NCBI GenBank assembly: GCA_020027475.1
Contig: JAHRAZ010000033.1
Location: forward strand, 1 to 43,320
Length of the DNA stretch: 43,320 nucleotides
Reading direction: 5' to 3'
Origin: Microthrixaceae bacterium
Lineage (GTDB): Bacteria; Actinomycetota; Acidimicrobiia; Acidimicrobiales; Microtrichaceae
Positions 26,161 to 35,570 of this stretch are shown here, one piece after another. Position 1 is the stretch's first letter, and each line of letters opens with the position of its first letter. The notes beneath the pieces were generated by a model, which saw only the letters and a list, made by a program, of their open reading frames with translations, made no database searches and was not told the origin of the DNA. Made by a program: the position numbers and the translations under genes.

Positions 26161-27992
26161 CCCTTTCCGGGCTCCCGGATCAGGCTTCGTTGCCGCCCGG
26201 CCCGACGCGTCTGGAATTGGGCTGGCTGAGGCGCATCTGGCCGATCCTGCGGCCGCACACAGCGTCGGTGATCTTCTCTTTCTCCGTTGGTGTGGTGGCA
26301 CTGGTGCTCCAGGTGGCCGTGCCGGCCATCGTGGGCACGACGATCGACGAGTCGATAGCCAGCGACAACCAGCCGTTGCAAGGCTTTCTGATTGCCCTTG
26401 CCGTGATCGGCATGGCCAGGGGAGTCCTGCTGGTCATCTACCGCTACGGGCTGTACCGGATGGCCTATTCGGTCGAGGCGGACCTTCGCCAGACAATGTT
26501 CCGGCACTACACCACCCTCTCGCACTCCTTTTACGACCGGATGCAGTCCGGCCAACTGATCAGCCGTGCGCAGTCGGATGTGCGCGCCGTTCAACTCTTC
26601 TTTGCCGTCGCACCGCTGATTCTGACCGCTGTCCTCAGCTTCTTCATCGCCATGACCGTGATGCTGCGCACCAACGTTCTCCTCACCCTCGTGGCCGTGG
26701 CTCCCCTGCCGTTTGTGTACGTGGTGGGAATACTGCTGCGGAACCGACTGTTTCCGCTGAGCTGGATCATCCAGGGGCGCCAGGCGGAGGTGGCCACGGT
26801 CACCGAGGAAAGCATCGCCGGCGTGAGAGTGGTTCAGTCGTTTGCCGCCGAAGGCTCCCGGGTGACCGAGATGGCCAAGGCGGCCCGCGGCTTGCGGTGG
26901 GCAAACGTCCAACAGGGTGATGTGCGGGCCCGGTTCGCTCCGCTGCTCGAGAATCTCCCCCGACTCGGATCCCTCGCAGTGCTGGTCTATGGCGGCTGGT
27001 TGGTGATCGACGGCCAGCTGGAGATCGGGGCGATCATCCAGTTCAACGCCTACATCCTGATGTTGCAGATTCCCTTCCGGTTCCTGGGTTTCTTCTTGAT
27101 CCTCGGCCAACGGGCAAGGGCCAGTTCCGAACGCATTTTCGAAGTTCTCGACGAGACTCCGGAGATCACCGACCCGGAGCAACCGGTGGATCTGCCGGTC
27201 CCAAAGGGTCGCGTGGAGATGAGCGGTGTCCAATTCGGATACGGCTCGGGTCCCGACGTTCTGCGGGATCTGGATCTGGTGATCTCCGCCGGTGAGACAG
27301 TCGCCATTGTCGGAGGAACCGGAAGCGGCAAGTCCACGGTGGGCCGACTGCTGTCCAGGTTCTATGACCCTCGCGACGGCACGATCACACTGGACGGAGT
27401 CAACATCGCGGACCTGAAGGTGAGCCGCCTGCGCGAACTGATCGTGGTGGCCCCTGATGAACCATTCCTGTTCTCGGTTCCGGTCCGCGACAACCTCGCC
27501 TTTGGCCGGCCCGGCGTGGATCAGGCCGAGATCGAGGCCGCGGCACGGGCGGTCGATGCCCACGAGTTCATTCTCAACCTCGAACACGGCTACTCCACGG
27601 TGGTCGGCGAACGCGGATACACGCTCTCAGGCGGGCAGAGACAGCGAATCGCACTGGGGCGAGCGCTCCTGGTGGATCCCGCCGTGCTCGTATTGGACGA
27701 TGCCACCAGCGCGATCGACGTGGAAGTCGAAGCCAGAATCCACGATGCACTTCGCGTGAGGCGCGATGGTCGCACCACGATCCTCGTTGCGCACCGCTTG
27801 TCCACAATCGGCTTGGCAGACCGCGTCATCTTCCTCGTCGACGGGTCGGTGAAGGCCACGGGAACCCACGCAGAACTGCTGCGACGGGTTCCCGAATACG
27901 CCACAGTCCTCGCCCACGACATCGATCTCACCCCCGACACCGATCTCACCCCCGACACCGAATTGGCCGGCACCGAGGGGAGTCAAGAGTGA
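26157..27992 (+). CDS. ABC exporter half-transporter with degenerate ATP site
   Basis: A 611-residue type I exporter: six membrane helices (about 35-320) and a nucleotide-binding domain. Walker A is GGTGSGKST (386-394), the signature is LSGGQ (490-494), and the H-loop is AHRLST. Two catalytic positions are changed: the Q-loop reads APDEPFLF with Asp434 for Gln, and Walker B reads LVLDDATSAID with Asp515 for the catalytic Glu. This pattern is known from the degenerate half of heterodimeric exporters such as TM287/288. The C-terminus carries an 18-bp repeat (DLTPDT twice). Start is TTG overlapping the marR stop. Confidence 0.93.
   Translation: MTLSGLPDQASLPPGPTRLELGWLRRIWPILRPHTASVIFSFSVGVVALVLQVAVPAIVGTTIDESIASDNQPLQGFLIALAVIGMARGVLLVIYRYGLYRMAYSVEADLRQTMFRHYTTLSHSFYDRMQSGQLISRAQSDVRAVQLFFAVAPLILTAVLSFFIAMTVMLRTNVLLTLVAVAPLPFVYVVGILLRNRLFPLSWIIQGRQAEVATVTEESIAGVRVVQSFAAEGSRVTEMAKAARGLRWANVQQGDVRARFAPLLENLPRLGSLAVLVYGGWLVIDGQLEIGAIIQFNAYILMLQIPFRFLGFFLILGQRARASSERIFEVLDETPEITDPEQPVDLPVPKGRVEMSGVQFGYGSGPDVLRDLDLVISAGETVAIVGGTGSGKSTVGRLLSRFYDPRDGTITLDGVNIADLKVSRLRELIVVAPDEPFLFSVPVRDNLAFGRPGVDQAEIEAAARAVDAHEFILNLEHGYSTVVGERGYTLSGGQRQRIALGRALLVDPAVLVLDDATSAIDVEVEARIHDALRVRRDGRTTILVAHRLSTIGLADRVIFLVDGSVKATGTHAELLRRVPEYATVLAHDIDLTPDTDLTPDTELAGTEGSQE
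27923..27958 (+). repeat. Perfect 18-bp tandem duplication in the ABC exporter C-terminus
   Basis: CGATCTCACCCCCGACAC occurs at 27923-27940 and again at 27941-27958 without a mismatch. It encodes the six residues DLTPDT twice in the disordered tail after the ATPase domain. The repeat is in frame and recent by its identity. Confidence 0.9.
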
Positions 27993-30004
27993 GTTTCGCG
28001 CCTCCCCCCGGTTCTCCCTTCGGCGGTCCCACGGCCTCTGGTACCCCGTATGCAGGTATTCCGCCTGAGCTGGCCGAACGAGCCCAGAAACTGCTCGAGA
28101 AGGAGCCAGAGCACACGGTTGTCGTACCCGAGTTCACCCACGACGTCCCGGCTGAGCCAACCTTCACGATCCGAAGGTTTCTGGCGCCAAGCCGTTGGCC
28201 ACTGGTGTTCGCGTTCGTTCTCGTGGCACTCGAAACGGTCACGCTCCTCGCCGGTCCCCTCCTGGTCCAGTTGGGAGTGGACGAAGGCATCACGGTGGGC
28301 AACACCGATGTCCTGGTAAAGGTGGGATTTGCCTTTCTGGCGGTCATCATCGTCAACACCCTGCTGGGCTGGGCCCGAGGCACTTGGACCACGCGTGTGG
28401 GTGAGTCGATCATGGAACGGCTCCGGATGCGGGTGTTCACACACCTCCAGCGGCTTTCCCTGAGCTTCTACGAACGCGAGAAGGCCGGCGTGATCCTCAC
28501 CCGGATGACATCTGATGTGGAGAATCTGACGCAACTGTTCCAGGAGGGTCTGGTGCAGATGGTGGTGCAGGGCCTGACCGTGGTCGCCATCGCCGTGATC
28601 ATGGCGATCGCCGACATCCGACTCACGGCGGTCATCTTCGGTCTGCTGGTCCCGATCCTGGTGATCGCAACCGTCTGGTATCGCAGAGAATCAAAGGATG
28701 CCTACGACGACGTCCGTGATCGCGTGTCGGATGTCCTTGGTGACCTCACCGAGACCCTGTCCGGAATCCGGACGGTAACCGCCCACAACCGCGCCGAGCA
28801 CAATGTGGAACACCATGAGACGTTGGTGGCCGAGTACCGGTCGGCCAATCTGGTGACCGCCCGAATCGGCGCCCTGTTCGGTTCAATCGGTGACACGGTG
28901 GGAATCTTCGGCCAGATCGTGGTCCTGGGTGTCGGCGGATTGCTGGTGCGCGACGGCCAGATGTCGCTGGGAACGCTGTTCGCATTCCTGTTGTACCTGA
29001 ATCTGCTCTTCGCCCCGGTTCAGCAACTGGTCCAGCTCTACACGACCTACCAGCAGGGTCAGTCCTCGGTGACGAAGCTGGCCGAACTGCTCGACCTGAT
29101 GCCCGCCGTGGTGGAGTCACCGAGTGCCGTCGAACTTCCACCCATCGAAGGGCACATCGAACTGGACTCGGTGGACTTCAGCTACCGCGACTCCGAAGGC
29201 AGGCCGGGACGACCGGTTCTGAGCGGTTTGAACCTCTCCGTGAGGCGATCGGAGACCCTTGTGGTGGTTGGCCCGACGGGAGCCGGCAAGTCCACAGTGG
29301 CCAAGCTGATCGCCCGGTTCTACGACCCGGTGTCCGGTGCGGTTCGCATCGACGGAGTGGACCTGCGCGATGTCACCCTTCACTCGCTCCGCACCCAACT
29401 CGGTGTGGTTCCCCAGGAGCCGTTCCTTTTCCACGGGACCGTTCGTGACAACCTTCTGTTTGCCAGCCCCAATGCCACCGATGAAGAACTGCTTGATGCC
29501 TGTGATGCGGTTGGGGTCAGCGACCTCGTGAACCGCCTTCCACACGGGCTGGACACTGCCGTGCACGAGCGGGGTGTCTCGCTGTCGGCCGGCGAACGCC
29601 AGCTTCTTTCACTTGGGCGCGCCTTCTTGGCGAAACCCCGCGTGCTCATCCTGGACGAAGCCACATCCAACATTGATCCTGCTACTGAAGCCAAGGTGGA
29701 GCACGCTCTGGACTTGCTGCTCGAAGGACGAACTGCCGTGGTTGTTGCACACAGGCTGGCAACTGCGGCTCGAGCAGACCGGATCGCAGTGATCGACCGC
29801 GAACCCGGCAGGGACCCTGAAACCACCGGGGCAAAGGTCCTGGAACTCGGCACCCACGACGAGTTGATCGCACTCGGCGGTCGCTATGCAGAGATGTTCG
29901 CAACCTGGGAACAACACATCACTCGCCCCCCGGAAACAGCGACCCCTGATTCCACGAATGCCCAAACCGGGTCAACGGGCTCCCGATCCGGGCCTCAGGC
30001 GTGA
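27989..30004 (+). CDS. ABC exporter half-transporter with intact catalytic Glu
   Basis: A 671-residue partner of the preceding gene. A proline-rich N-terminus of about 60 residues precedes six membrane helices (about 70-345) and the nucleotide-binding domain. Walker A is GPTGAGKST (428-436), the Q-loop is VPQEPFLF (Gln476), Walker B is LILDEATSNID (Glu557), and the H-loop is AHRLAT. The signature is LSAGE, not LSGGQ. Paired with the first subunit this gives one full ATP site (its own Walker motifs with the partner LSGGQ) and one degenerate site. GTG start overlaps by 4 bp. Export of drugs or lipids is likely; the substrate is unknown. Confidence 0.93.
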   Translation: MSFAPPPGSPFGGPTASGTPYAGIPPELAERAQKLLEKEPEHTVVVPEFTHDVPAEPTFTIRRFLAPSRWPLVFAFVLVALETVTLLAGPLLVQLGVDEGITVGNTDVLVKVGFAFLAVIIVNTLLGWARGTWTTRVGESIMERLRMRVFTHLQRLSLSFYEREKAGVILTRMTSDVENLTQLFQEGLVQMVVQGLTVVAIAVIMAIADIRLTAVIFGLLVPILVIATVWYRRESKDAYDDVRDRVSDVLGDLTETLSGIRTVTAHNRAEHNVEHHETLVAEYRSANLVTARIGALFGSIGDTVGIFGQIVVLGVGGLLVRDGQMSLGTLFAFLLYLNLLFAPVQQLVQLYTTYQQGQSSVTKLAELLDLMPAVVESPSAVELPPIEGHIELDSVDFSYRDSEGRPGRPVLSGLNLSVRRSETLVVVGPTGAGKSTVAKLIARFYDPVSGAVRIDGVDLRDVTLHSLRTQLGVVPQEPFLFHGTVRDNLLFASPNATDEELLDACDAVGVSDLVNRLPHGLDTAVHERGVSLSAGERQLLSLGRAFLAKPRVLILDEATSNIDPATEAKVEHALDLLLEGRTAVVVAHRLATAARADRIAVIDREPGRDPETTGAKVLELGTHDELIALGGRYAEMFATWEQHITRPPETATPDSTNAQTGSTGSRSGPQA

Positions 30005-30813
30005 CTCAGCTCGAAGCCGACGAACTGATTCGCATGGACGACGTCTCGTTTGTTCGGAACGATCGACCGATTCTGTCGGGAATCAACTGGAGCCTGCGGC
30101 GCGACGAAAGCTACGTCGTCATGGGCCCCAACGGGTGCGGCAAGACGACGCTCGCAAGGATCGCTGCACTCCAGGTTCACCCATCCGCCGGGATGCTTCG
30201 CGTGAACGGCGATGAACTGGGAACATTCGATGTTCGACGACGGCGCCGGCGGTTGGCGTTCGTCAGCTCGGCCATGGCCGATGACATCCGTGGGGGCCTC
30301 GAGGCACAGGACGTGGTCATGTGCGCCAAGTTCGCCGCACTGGAACCTTGGTGGCATTCCTATACCGACGAGGACCGCGCCCGCGCCCGCGAGCTCCTGG
30401 GCGACCAGGGAATCGGTGATCGAGCCGGCCAGCCATTCGCACGGCTGTCCTCGGGGGAACGCCAGCGTTGCCTGCTGGCCCGGTCCCTCATGGTTGAACC
30501 CGACCTGCTGGTTCTTGATGAGCCGAACGCCGGGCTGGACTTGGCCGGACGCGAGGACCTGATCGCCTCGCTGGAGGACCTTGTTGCTTCGCCACATCCT
30601 CCGGCCGTGATTCTGGTGACCCACCATGTGGAGGAAATCCCGCCCTCCTTCACCAACCTCCTGGCCATGAAGGAGGGTGCAATCATCGCCGACGGGCCGC
30701 TTCGCCCCACTCTCACCGGCGAATTGCTGAGTGAATGTTTCAACCTGCCGCTGAAGCTCATCCGCTCCGACGCCAAAGGGAAACTCCGGTGGTCTGCACT
30801 CTCCGAAGGCTGA
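30001..30813 (+). CDS. ModF-like soluble ABC ATPase
   Basis: A 270-residue ABC ATPase without membrane segments. Walker A is GPNGCGKTT (42-50), the signature is LSSGERQR (149-156), Walker B is LLVLDEPNAGLD, and the H-loop is VTHHVEEI. The Q-loop region reads FVSSAMA, with Ser in place of Gln, a feature of the COG1119 (ModF/YlmA-like) group. It is coupled to the exporter genes (GTGA), yet the exporter already has two ATPase domains and no permease follows. It may be regulatory or translational rather than part of a transporter. Confidence 0.85.
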   Translation: MTQLEADELIRMDDVSFVRNDRPILSGINWSLRRDESYVVMGPNGCGKTTLARIAALQVHPSAGMLRVNGDELGTFDVRRRRRRLAFVSSAMADDIRGGLEAQDVVMCAKFAALEPWWHSYTDEDRARARELLGDQGIGDRAGQPFARLSSGERQRCLLARSLMVEPDLLVLDEPNAGLDLAGREDLIASLEDLVASPHPPAVILVTHHVEEIPPSFTNLLAMKEGAIIADGPLRPTLTGELLSECFNLPLKLIRSDAKGKLRWSALSEG

Positions 30814-30840
30814 GCAGAACACCGAGATGCCCCGGCGAAG

Positions 30841-31305
30841 TCAGGTGTCCGGGTTGGACTCCACCAACGCCGCGAGTCGAGGTTTCGAGTTGCGGATCTC
30901 ATCCGCCAGAATTCGGTCAAGCATCGGAATCCACAGGGCACCGCCGTAGTGCATGTGCACCGTCACGATGGAGCCGTCCTCAGCTTGTGAGTCCGCCGGC
31001 CGCACTTCCACGGTGAGGCTCCACAGACTGTTGTTTCGATCCTCCAGTTCGCGCCGCACGAATCGGACACGGTGTGGTGGATCCAGCTCGGACCGAACAA
31101 TCCGAAGACGTTTTGAGCGACGAAGTGGTCCCAGTTGCGCCCGCAGGTCAACCATCCAGGCGTCGCCGGGATCGTCGGCATCCCCGGCGGCTGGCTGAGC
31201 ACGGGACACGATGTCCAACCACTTCGGGTAGTTGTCGAGCCGTTCTAGTTGGGCGAAAACCGCATCAACGGATGCGCTTGTCTCCAATTCGGCTCTGGCA
31301 TCCAC
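30841..31305 (-). CDS. SRPBCC/polyketide cyclase-like lipid-binding fold protein
   Basis: A 154-residue START/SRPBCC fold protein. The pattern ASVDAVFAQLERLDNYPKWLD at the N-terminus, a central run of beta strands (RVRFVRRELEDRNNSLWSLTVEV), and a C-terminal helix (MLDRILADEIRNSKPRLAALV) match the polyketide cyclase/dehydrase group. These proteins bind hydrophobic ligands; no catalytic residues can be named. The start is GTG at 31305. It is convergent with the ABC operon (27-bp gap) and lies 45 bp downstream of the M23 peptidase gene, so it may be expressed with it. Confidence 0.82.
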   Translation of the reverse strand: MDARAELETSASVDAVFAQLERLDNYPKWLDIVSRAQPAAGDADDPGDAWMVDLRAQLGPLRRSKRLRIVRSELDPPHRVRFVRRELEDRNNSLWSLTVEVRPADSQAEDGSIVTVHMHYGGALWIPMLDRILADEIRNSKPRLAALVESNPDT

Positions 31306-31350
31306 ATCACCATTGTCGTGGATGCAAGACCGCTGGTGTGCAACCAGAGC

Positions 31351-32751
31351 TCAGGGGCCGCTGGTCGCCGGAGGAACGGCGACTGGCGCAGGTACTTTCG
31401 CAGGGATCTCGACCGCTGGTTCTGAGACGAACGCCGGCTCTGGCGCCAACACGATCTCAACCATGGGTTTGGTCCCATAGGTCGCCTTGAGCAACGGATA
31501 CGGATTGATCGGTGAACCCCCCGTGTGCACTTCGAAGTGCAAATGAGGAGGAGTGCCCCGTGCGTTGCCGCTGTCTCCTACATAACCCACGACGTCGCCC
31601 ACGTTGACTCGTTTCCCATTGACGACTCCATCGGCAATGGCAGAGAGATGTGCGTAGTAGTACTCCGTACCGGAATCGCCGCGAATCCAGAGCTTGGTTC
31701 CACCAAGCGAGGCCTGACCGACCTTGAAGAGCACTCCGCTCTCAGCCGCAACCAAAGGAGTGCCGTATTTGGCGAACACATCAGAGCCCTGATGCCAGTG
31801 CTGCGATGACGTTCCCATCATGCGGGGGAATCCCCAGGAATCTATGAATTCTGCGTCGCCTGCAATGGGGAAAACGAAACCACGGACATAGATCTGGGAT
31901 CCACTCTCGTAGGCCTTGATGGCATCGGCGGCGTCCGCTATTGCAGCGTGTCCGATGTCGTACAAGTCTTCGGTCTCACTCAGGTCAGCGCGGGCCTCGG
32001 CAAGGCTCGAGGCCTTGGCCTCCTGTCCTGCGGCAAGTTTCTCGCGAGCCTCATTGTACTTGCGGACCACATCTTCGTCGGCCTGCACGACGGAACCGAG
32101 CATCTCGCGCGCAACTCCGAGCTGGACCGGGTCATCGAAGCGAACGAGCGACAAGCGGCCATCGGTGTCGCCGTTGATGAATGCTTCCACTGTGTGCGAT
32201 CGCAGCTCCTCCTCGGCGCGGACCGCGTCGACGATACTGCGCTTCACATCTCCGTCGAGGGTCTCGAGCTCGGCTGTCAATCTGTCAACAATTCCGCGTT
32301 GACGAGTCAGGCGGCCTTCGAGGCCGAGAAGCGTGGCCTGCCTCTCGCCCAGTTCTGACTGAAACTCCGCAACCTTCTGCTGGAGGATTCCGTTGCCGAC
32401 ATGGTCAAACTGGATCTGGTGCAGAGGCACTTCCCCGCCGTCGTTCCCACCGGGATTGAGCAACACCGGAGCACGGGAATCACCGATCAGTTCCGGTGGA
32501 ACTGTCACATCCGGAAGCTCGGGAAGAGCTTCTGAAATGGTGGTGGTTGTGACCGTGGTCGAGGACTCGGTGGGATCCGTAGTCGTAGTCGTGGTTGTGG
32601 AGGTGGATGTGCTCGAGGTGGTGTCCGCTGAATCTGTTTGCGTTGGCAAATCTGCCTGCCCGACCTCGTCCACCGCAAAAGCAGGCGGTGCCAACCAAGC
32701 TGTCATGCCAACGACGGTCGCGCCCACGACCGCAAAGCGACGAATCAACAT
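31351..32751 (-). CDS. Secreted M23 metallopeptidase with coiled coil (EnvC/NlpD-like layout)
   Basis: A 466-residue exported protein. Residues 1-28 are a signal peptide (MLIRRFAVVGATVVGMTAW, then APPAFA). A Thr/Ser-rich linker follows (about 35-75), then a long coiled coil (about 115-285) and the M23 domain (about 300-425) with zinc ligands in WHQGSDVFA and HLHFEVH, both intact. The tail is Pro/Val/Ala-rich. The protein probably cuts peptidoglycan cross-links, with the coiled coil controlling access, as in cell-division hydrolases with this layout. ATG at 32751 is chosen because it gives a proper signal peptide. Confidence 0.9.
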   Translation of the reverse strand: MLIRRFAVVGATVVGMTAWLAPPAFAVDEVGQADLPTQTDSADTTSSTSTSTTTTTTTDPTESSTTVTTTTISEALPELPDVTVPPELIGDSRAPVLLNPGGNDGGEVPLHQIQFDHVGNGILQQKVAEFQSELGERQATLLGLEGRLTRQRGIVDRLTAELETLDGDVKRSIVDAVRAEEELRSHTVEAFINGDTDGRLSLVRFDDPVQLGVAREMLGSVVQADEDVVRKYNEAREKLAAGQEAKASSLAEARADLSETEDLYDIGHAAIADAADAIKAYESGSQIYVRGFVFPIAGDAEFIDSWGFPRMMGTSSQHWHQGSDVFAKYGTPLVAAESGVLFKVGQASLGGTKLWIRGDSGTEYYYAHLSAIADGVVNGKRVNVGDVVGYVGDSGNARGTPPHLHFEVHTGGSPINPYPLLKATYGTKPMVEIVLAPEPAFVSEPAVEIPAKVPAPVAVPPATSGP

Positions 32752-32862
32752 TCTCCCCACACCGATCTCGAACCGCAGCGGCAACCCGCGTCAACCGCCA
32801 TCGGGGACCATCGTAGCGAGGCAATCCCGCAAACGCAGATCGGATTGGCCGGCCAGCTTGGG

Positions 32863-34494
32863 TTATTCTCCCAGCGACACCCCGGAGGACGACCCTGCTG
32901 CCCAGTCGATCACCCAGATGATCACCGAACAGACCAAGCCGAGCAAGCACGCTAGAACCATCGCCTGGCCGATTCCGGCCTGGCCGGGGCGGGACATCAG
33001 GCGTTCAATCGCCACGGGCATGGTGGGCTCGCCCAGACGCGCAACGAACACCGTGGCACCGAACTCACCCAAGGCGATGACCACCGCCAGTCCCGCCGAT
33101 GCCATCACCGCGGCCCGAATCAGGGGGAACTCGATCTTGCGCCAGATCAGACCTGCCGGGGCTCCGGCGAGCTCAGCGGCTTCACCGAGCGCTGGAGGCA
33201 ACGACCGGATGGCCGGTGCCACGGATCGCACAACAACCGGGAGGGCCACCAACGTCTGAGCCAGCACCACCAGGACGGAGGAACTCCTGAGGTCGACCGG
33301 ACCACGGGTGGACAGCAACAACAGTCCGAGTCCAACCGTGGTGGCCGAGATGGCCAGTGGCAACAACAACACCCGCGAACCGAAGCCATTGGGTTTGTAT
33401 GCCACCGCGCGGGCCGCCGGAATCCCCAGAGCCAGCGCAAGAAACGAAGCCGGAATGGCCGCGCGCAGCGAGGCGAGGATCGCTGCAGTCGGTGAGATCC
33501 GAAGACCGGTCCCTTCCGTGGCGGACCCGACCGAACGCCAATGCGCCAGCGAGTAGCCCTCTCCCACGAGCAGCGATCGCTCCAGGATGGCCAACAGTGG
33601 AAGCACAGAGATCATGAACACAGCCAGAATGGCCGCCGACACCGCTGCCCATTGTTTCGCGGATCCTGGAATATGCGCCCGTGAAATTGCCGACCGAGCG
33701 GATCGCGGACGTCCCACCGGCGACCGAAACGACAACACGATCACCACGGTCAACGCCTGGACACCAGCCAGGACCGCGGCGCCCGAGAGATCAAACTGCC
33801 TGGTGGCCCTGGTCCAGATCTCCACCTCGATCGTGGTCACCGCTCCCCCACCCAGCAACACGATCACACCGAAGCTGGTGAGGCTGTAGAGAAAGATGAT
33901 CACCGCTGCCGAATGGATTGCGGGAGCCACGGTGGGCATCGTGATGTGCCGAAGCGTTCGCAGACGTGAGGCACCCAACAGCATCGCCGACTCCTCCAGC
34001 GAGGAATCGACAGAGGAAAACGCACTGCCCACGACCCGCAGGACCACAGCAAGGTTGAAACACACGTGGGCCGCGAATATGGCCCACCAGGTGCCCCGCA
34101 GGTCCACGACTCCCCGCGGGCCGAGGATCGTGGCGAACGCCACACCGATCACTACTGACGGAAGCACGAACGGAACCATGGCAGCGGTCTGTACGAGCTT
34201 CCTGCCCGGGAAGCGGAATCTCGAGAGGATCCAGGCGACCGGCAACCCGACTGCGAGGGTGAGTACGGAACTTGCGACGGCCTGACCGACTGTGAGGGCC
34301 AGAATCCGCCATGTCCGCGACGAACCCAGAATGCGGGAGATCGACTCAGTGGTGAACGATCCGTCGATCCAGAATGACCGGATCAGCACCGCCAGGAGGG
34401 GTAATGCAACAGCGAGAACCACCACAAACACCGCAATGATGTTCGCTCCCCCGCTGCGGCCTACTCCATGACTTCTCGCCACTGCTCGATCCAT
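32863..34494 (-). CDS. thiP: Thiamine-type ABC transporter permease (ThiP-like, two fused MetI domains)
   Basis: A 543-residue permease with about 12 membrane helices in two halves. Each half has an EAA loop for the ATPase: EESAMLLGASRLRTLRHI and GEAAELAGAPAGLIWRKIEF. The fused two-domain form is typical of ThiP and FbpB-type iron permeases. It follows thiB and the kinase gene under a TPP riboswitch, which decides for thiamine. The start (ATG at 34494) lies inside the end of thiB, giving a 34-bp overlap; GGAGAG is 11 nt upstream. A GTG at 34482 is an alternative. No ThiQ ATPase gene lies next to it. Confidence 0.88.
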   Translation of the reverse strand: MDRAVARSHGVGRSGGANIIAVFVVVLAVALPLLAVLIRSFWIDGSFTTESISRILGSSRTWRILALTVGQAVASSVLTLAVGLPVAWILSRFRFPGRKLVQTAAMVPFVLPSVVIGVAFATILGPRGVVDLRGTWWAIFAAHVCFNLAVVLRVVGSAFSSVDSSLEESAMLLGASRLRTLRHITMPTVAPAIHSAAVIIFLYSLTSFGVIVLLGGGAVTTIEVEIWTRATRQFDLSGAAVLAGVQALTVVIVLSFRSPVGRPRSARSAISRAHIPGSAKQWAAVSAAILAVFMISVLPLLAILERSLLVGEGYSLAHWRSVGSATEGTGLRISPTAAILASLRAAIPASFLALALGIPAARAVAYKPNGFGSRVLLLPLAISATTVGLGLLLLSTRGPVDLRSSSVLVVLAQTLVALPVVVRSVAPAIRSLPPALGEAAELAGAPAGLIWRKIEFPLIRAAVMASAGLAVVIALGEFGATVFVARLGEPTMPVAIERLMSRPGQAGIGQAMVLACLLGLVCSVIIWVIDWAAGSSSGVSLGE

Positions 34495-35570
34495 GCGTTG
34501 CGGTTCTCTCCGGCGACCACGGCGTCAACGATGATCGGCGACTCGGGGCGGGGCGCCCACTGGACAAAGGACTCCGGCAGGTCAACCTCGGTTACCGGGT
34601 ACACGAAGTTGGCTTCGGGCAAGGCTGACTGCCAGTCCTCGGCGAGCATGAAGTCGATGAGCTCCCGACCCAGTTCGGGATTGGCTGCTCCGGCGAGCAC
34701 ACCGGCATATTCCACCTGGGCCACGCACGTGTCGAGCGCTACCTCCGAGGCAGGTTCGGTTCGCTCGCCCTCGCTGAACACCACCTCGGCCGGCGGACTG
34801 CTCGCGTAACTCACCACGATCGGGCGGTCTCCGCCGCTCACCGAGTAGTCGTTGTAGTAGGCGTCATCCCAGCTGGGAGCCACCTTCACACCGTGAGTCT
34901 TCAGCTCACCCCAGTAGTCGAGCCACCCATCCTCACCGAACTCATCGATTGTTCCGAGCATGAAGGCCATCCCGGGGGAAGAGTTGACGGGATTCTCCAC
35001 AACCAGCAATGACGCGTACTCCTTGGAGGCCAGCTGTTCAAAGGTCGCCGGCGGGTCGAGATCGGGATTCTCGGCAAACCACTGCGTGTCGACGTTCACA
35101 CACACGTCGCCAGTATCGATCGGAGTGAGCAAGCTGCCGAGTTCGGAATCGAGGGCCACACCTTCGCGGACTCCATCCAGGCCAACTGCTTCGTATGGCT
35201 CCAGCAATCCCTCGTCGAGGACCTCGGTGGCCGTGGTGTTGTCGATTCCGAAGATCACGTCACCATCGGGCGAGCCGGCAGTCAGCAACGATCCCGCCAG
35301 CATTGCGCCGGAGTCTCCGGCGGCCACGACCTTGATGGTTGCCCCGGATTCCGCCTCGAAGGCCTCCGCTGCCCCTTCAGGCAGGGCGAAGGAGTCGTAC
35401 GTCACGAGAACCACCTCGGCCCCCTCGGTGGAATCACCGTCTGCGGGGTCCTGTGAGGCATCGTTGCCCTCTGATCCGCAGGCACCCGCCACGATCACAG
35501 TCGTTGCCATGAGCGCCACGACTACTCGATGCCCTCTGGGATGCCTCAAGTAGTCAGAAATACGCTTCAT
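34461..35570 (-). CDS. thiB: Thiamine-binding lipoprotein ThiB
   Basis: A 369-residue periplasmic-type binding protein. The signal ends in the lipobox VAGAC (Cys31), so it is anchored to the outer face of the membrane. The mature start has VVLVTYDSFALPEGAAEAF, very similar to ThiB/TbpA, followed by VVAAGDSGAMLAGSLL and DVIFGIDNT. Later parts show WAPRPESPIIVDAVVAG. It overlaps the upstream kinase gene by 4 bp (ATGA) and the permease downstream by 34 bp. Repression by TPP through the upstream riboswitch is expected. Confidence 0.92.
   Translation of the reverse strand: MKRISDYLRHPRGHRVVVALMATTVIVAGACGSEGNDASQDPADGDSTEGAEVVLVTYDSFALPEGAAEAFEAESGATIKVVAAGDSGAMLAGSLLTAGSPDGDVIFGIDNTTATEVLDEGLLEPYEAVGLDGVREGVALDSELGSLLTPIDTGDVCVNVDTQWFAENPDLDPPATFEQLASKEYASLLVVENPVNSSPGMAFMLGTIDEFGEDGWLDYWGELKTHGVKVAPSWDDAYYNDYSVSGGDRPIVVSYASSPPAEVVFSEGERTEPASEVALDTCVAQVEYAGVLAGAANPELGRELIDFMLAEDWQSALPEANFVYPVTEVDLPESFVQWAPRPESPIIVDAVVAGENRNAWIEQWREVME

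Noticed and set aside
25695-27587. A 630-codon open frame on the minus strand opposite marR and the first ABC gene
   Set aside because: The plus-strand genes have clear family motifs over the same bases. The antisense product has no recognisable domain and is rich in His, Gln and Arg, as expected for a GC-rich shadow.
30814-30840. Bidirectional terminator between the convergent ABC and SRPBCC genes
   Set aside because: Only a short CCCGG/CCGGG pairing with a large loop is possible and no T-runs are present, so the support is too weak.
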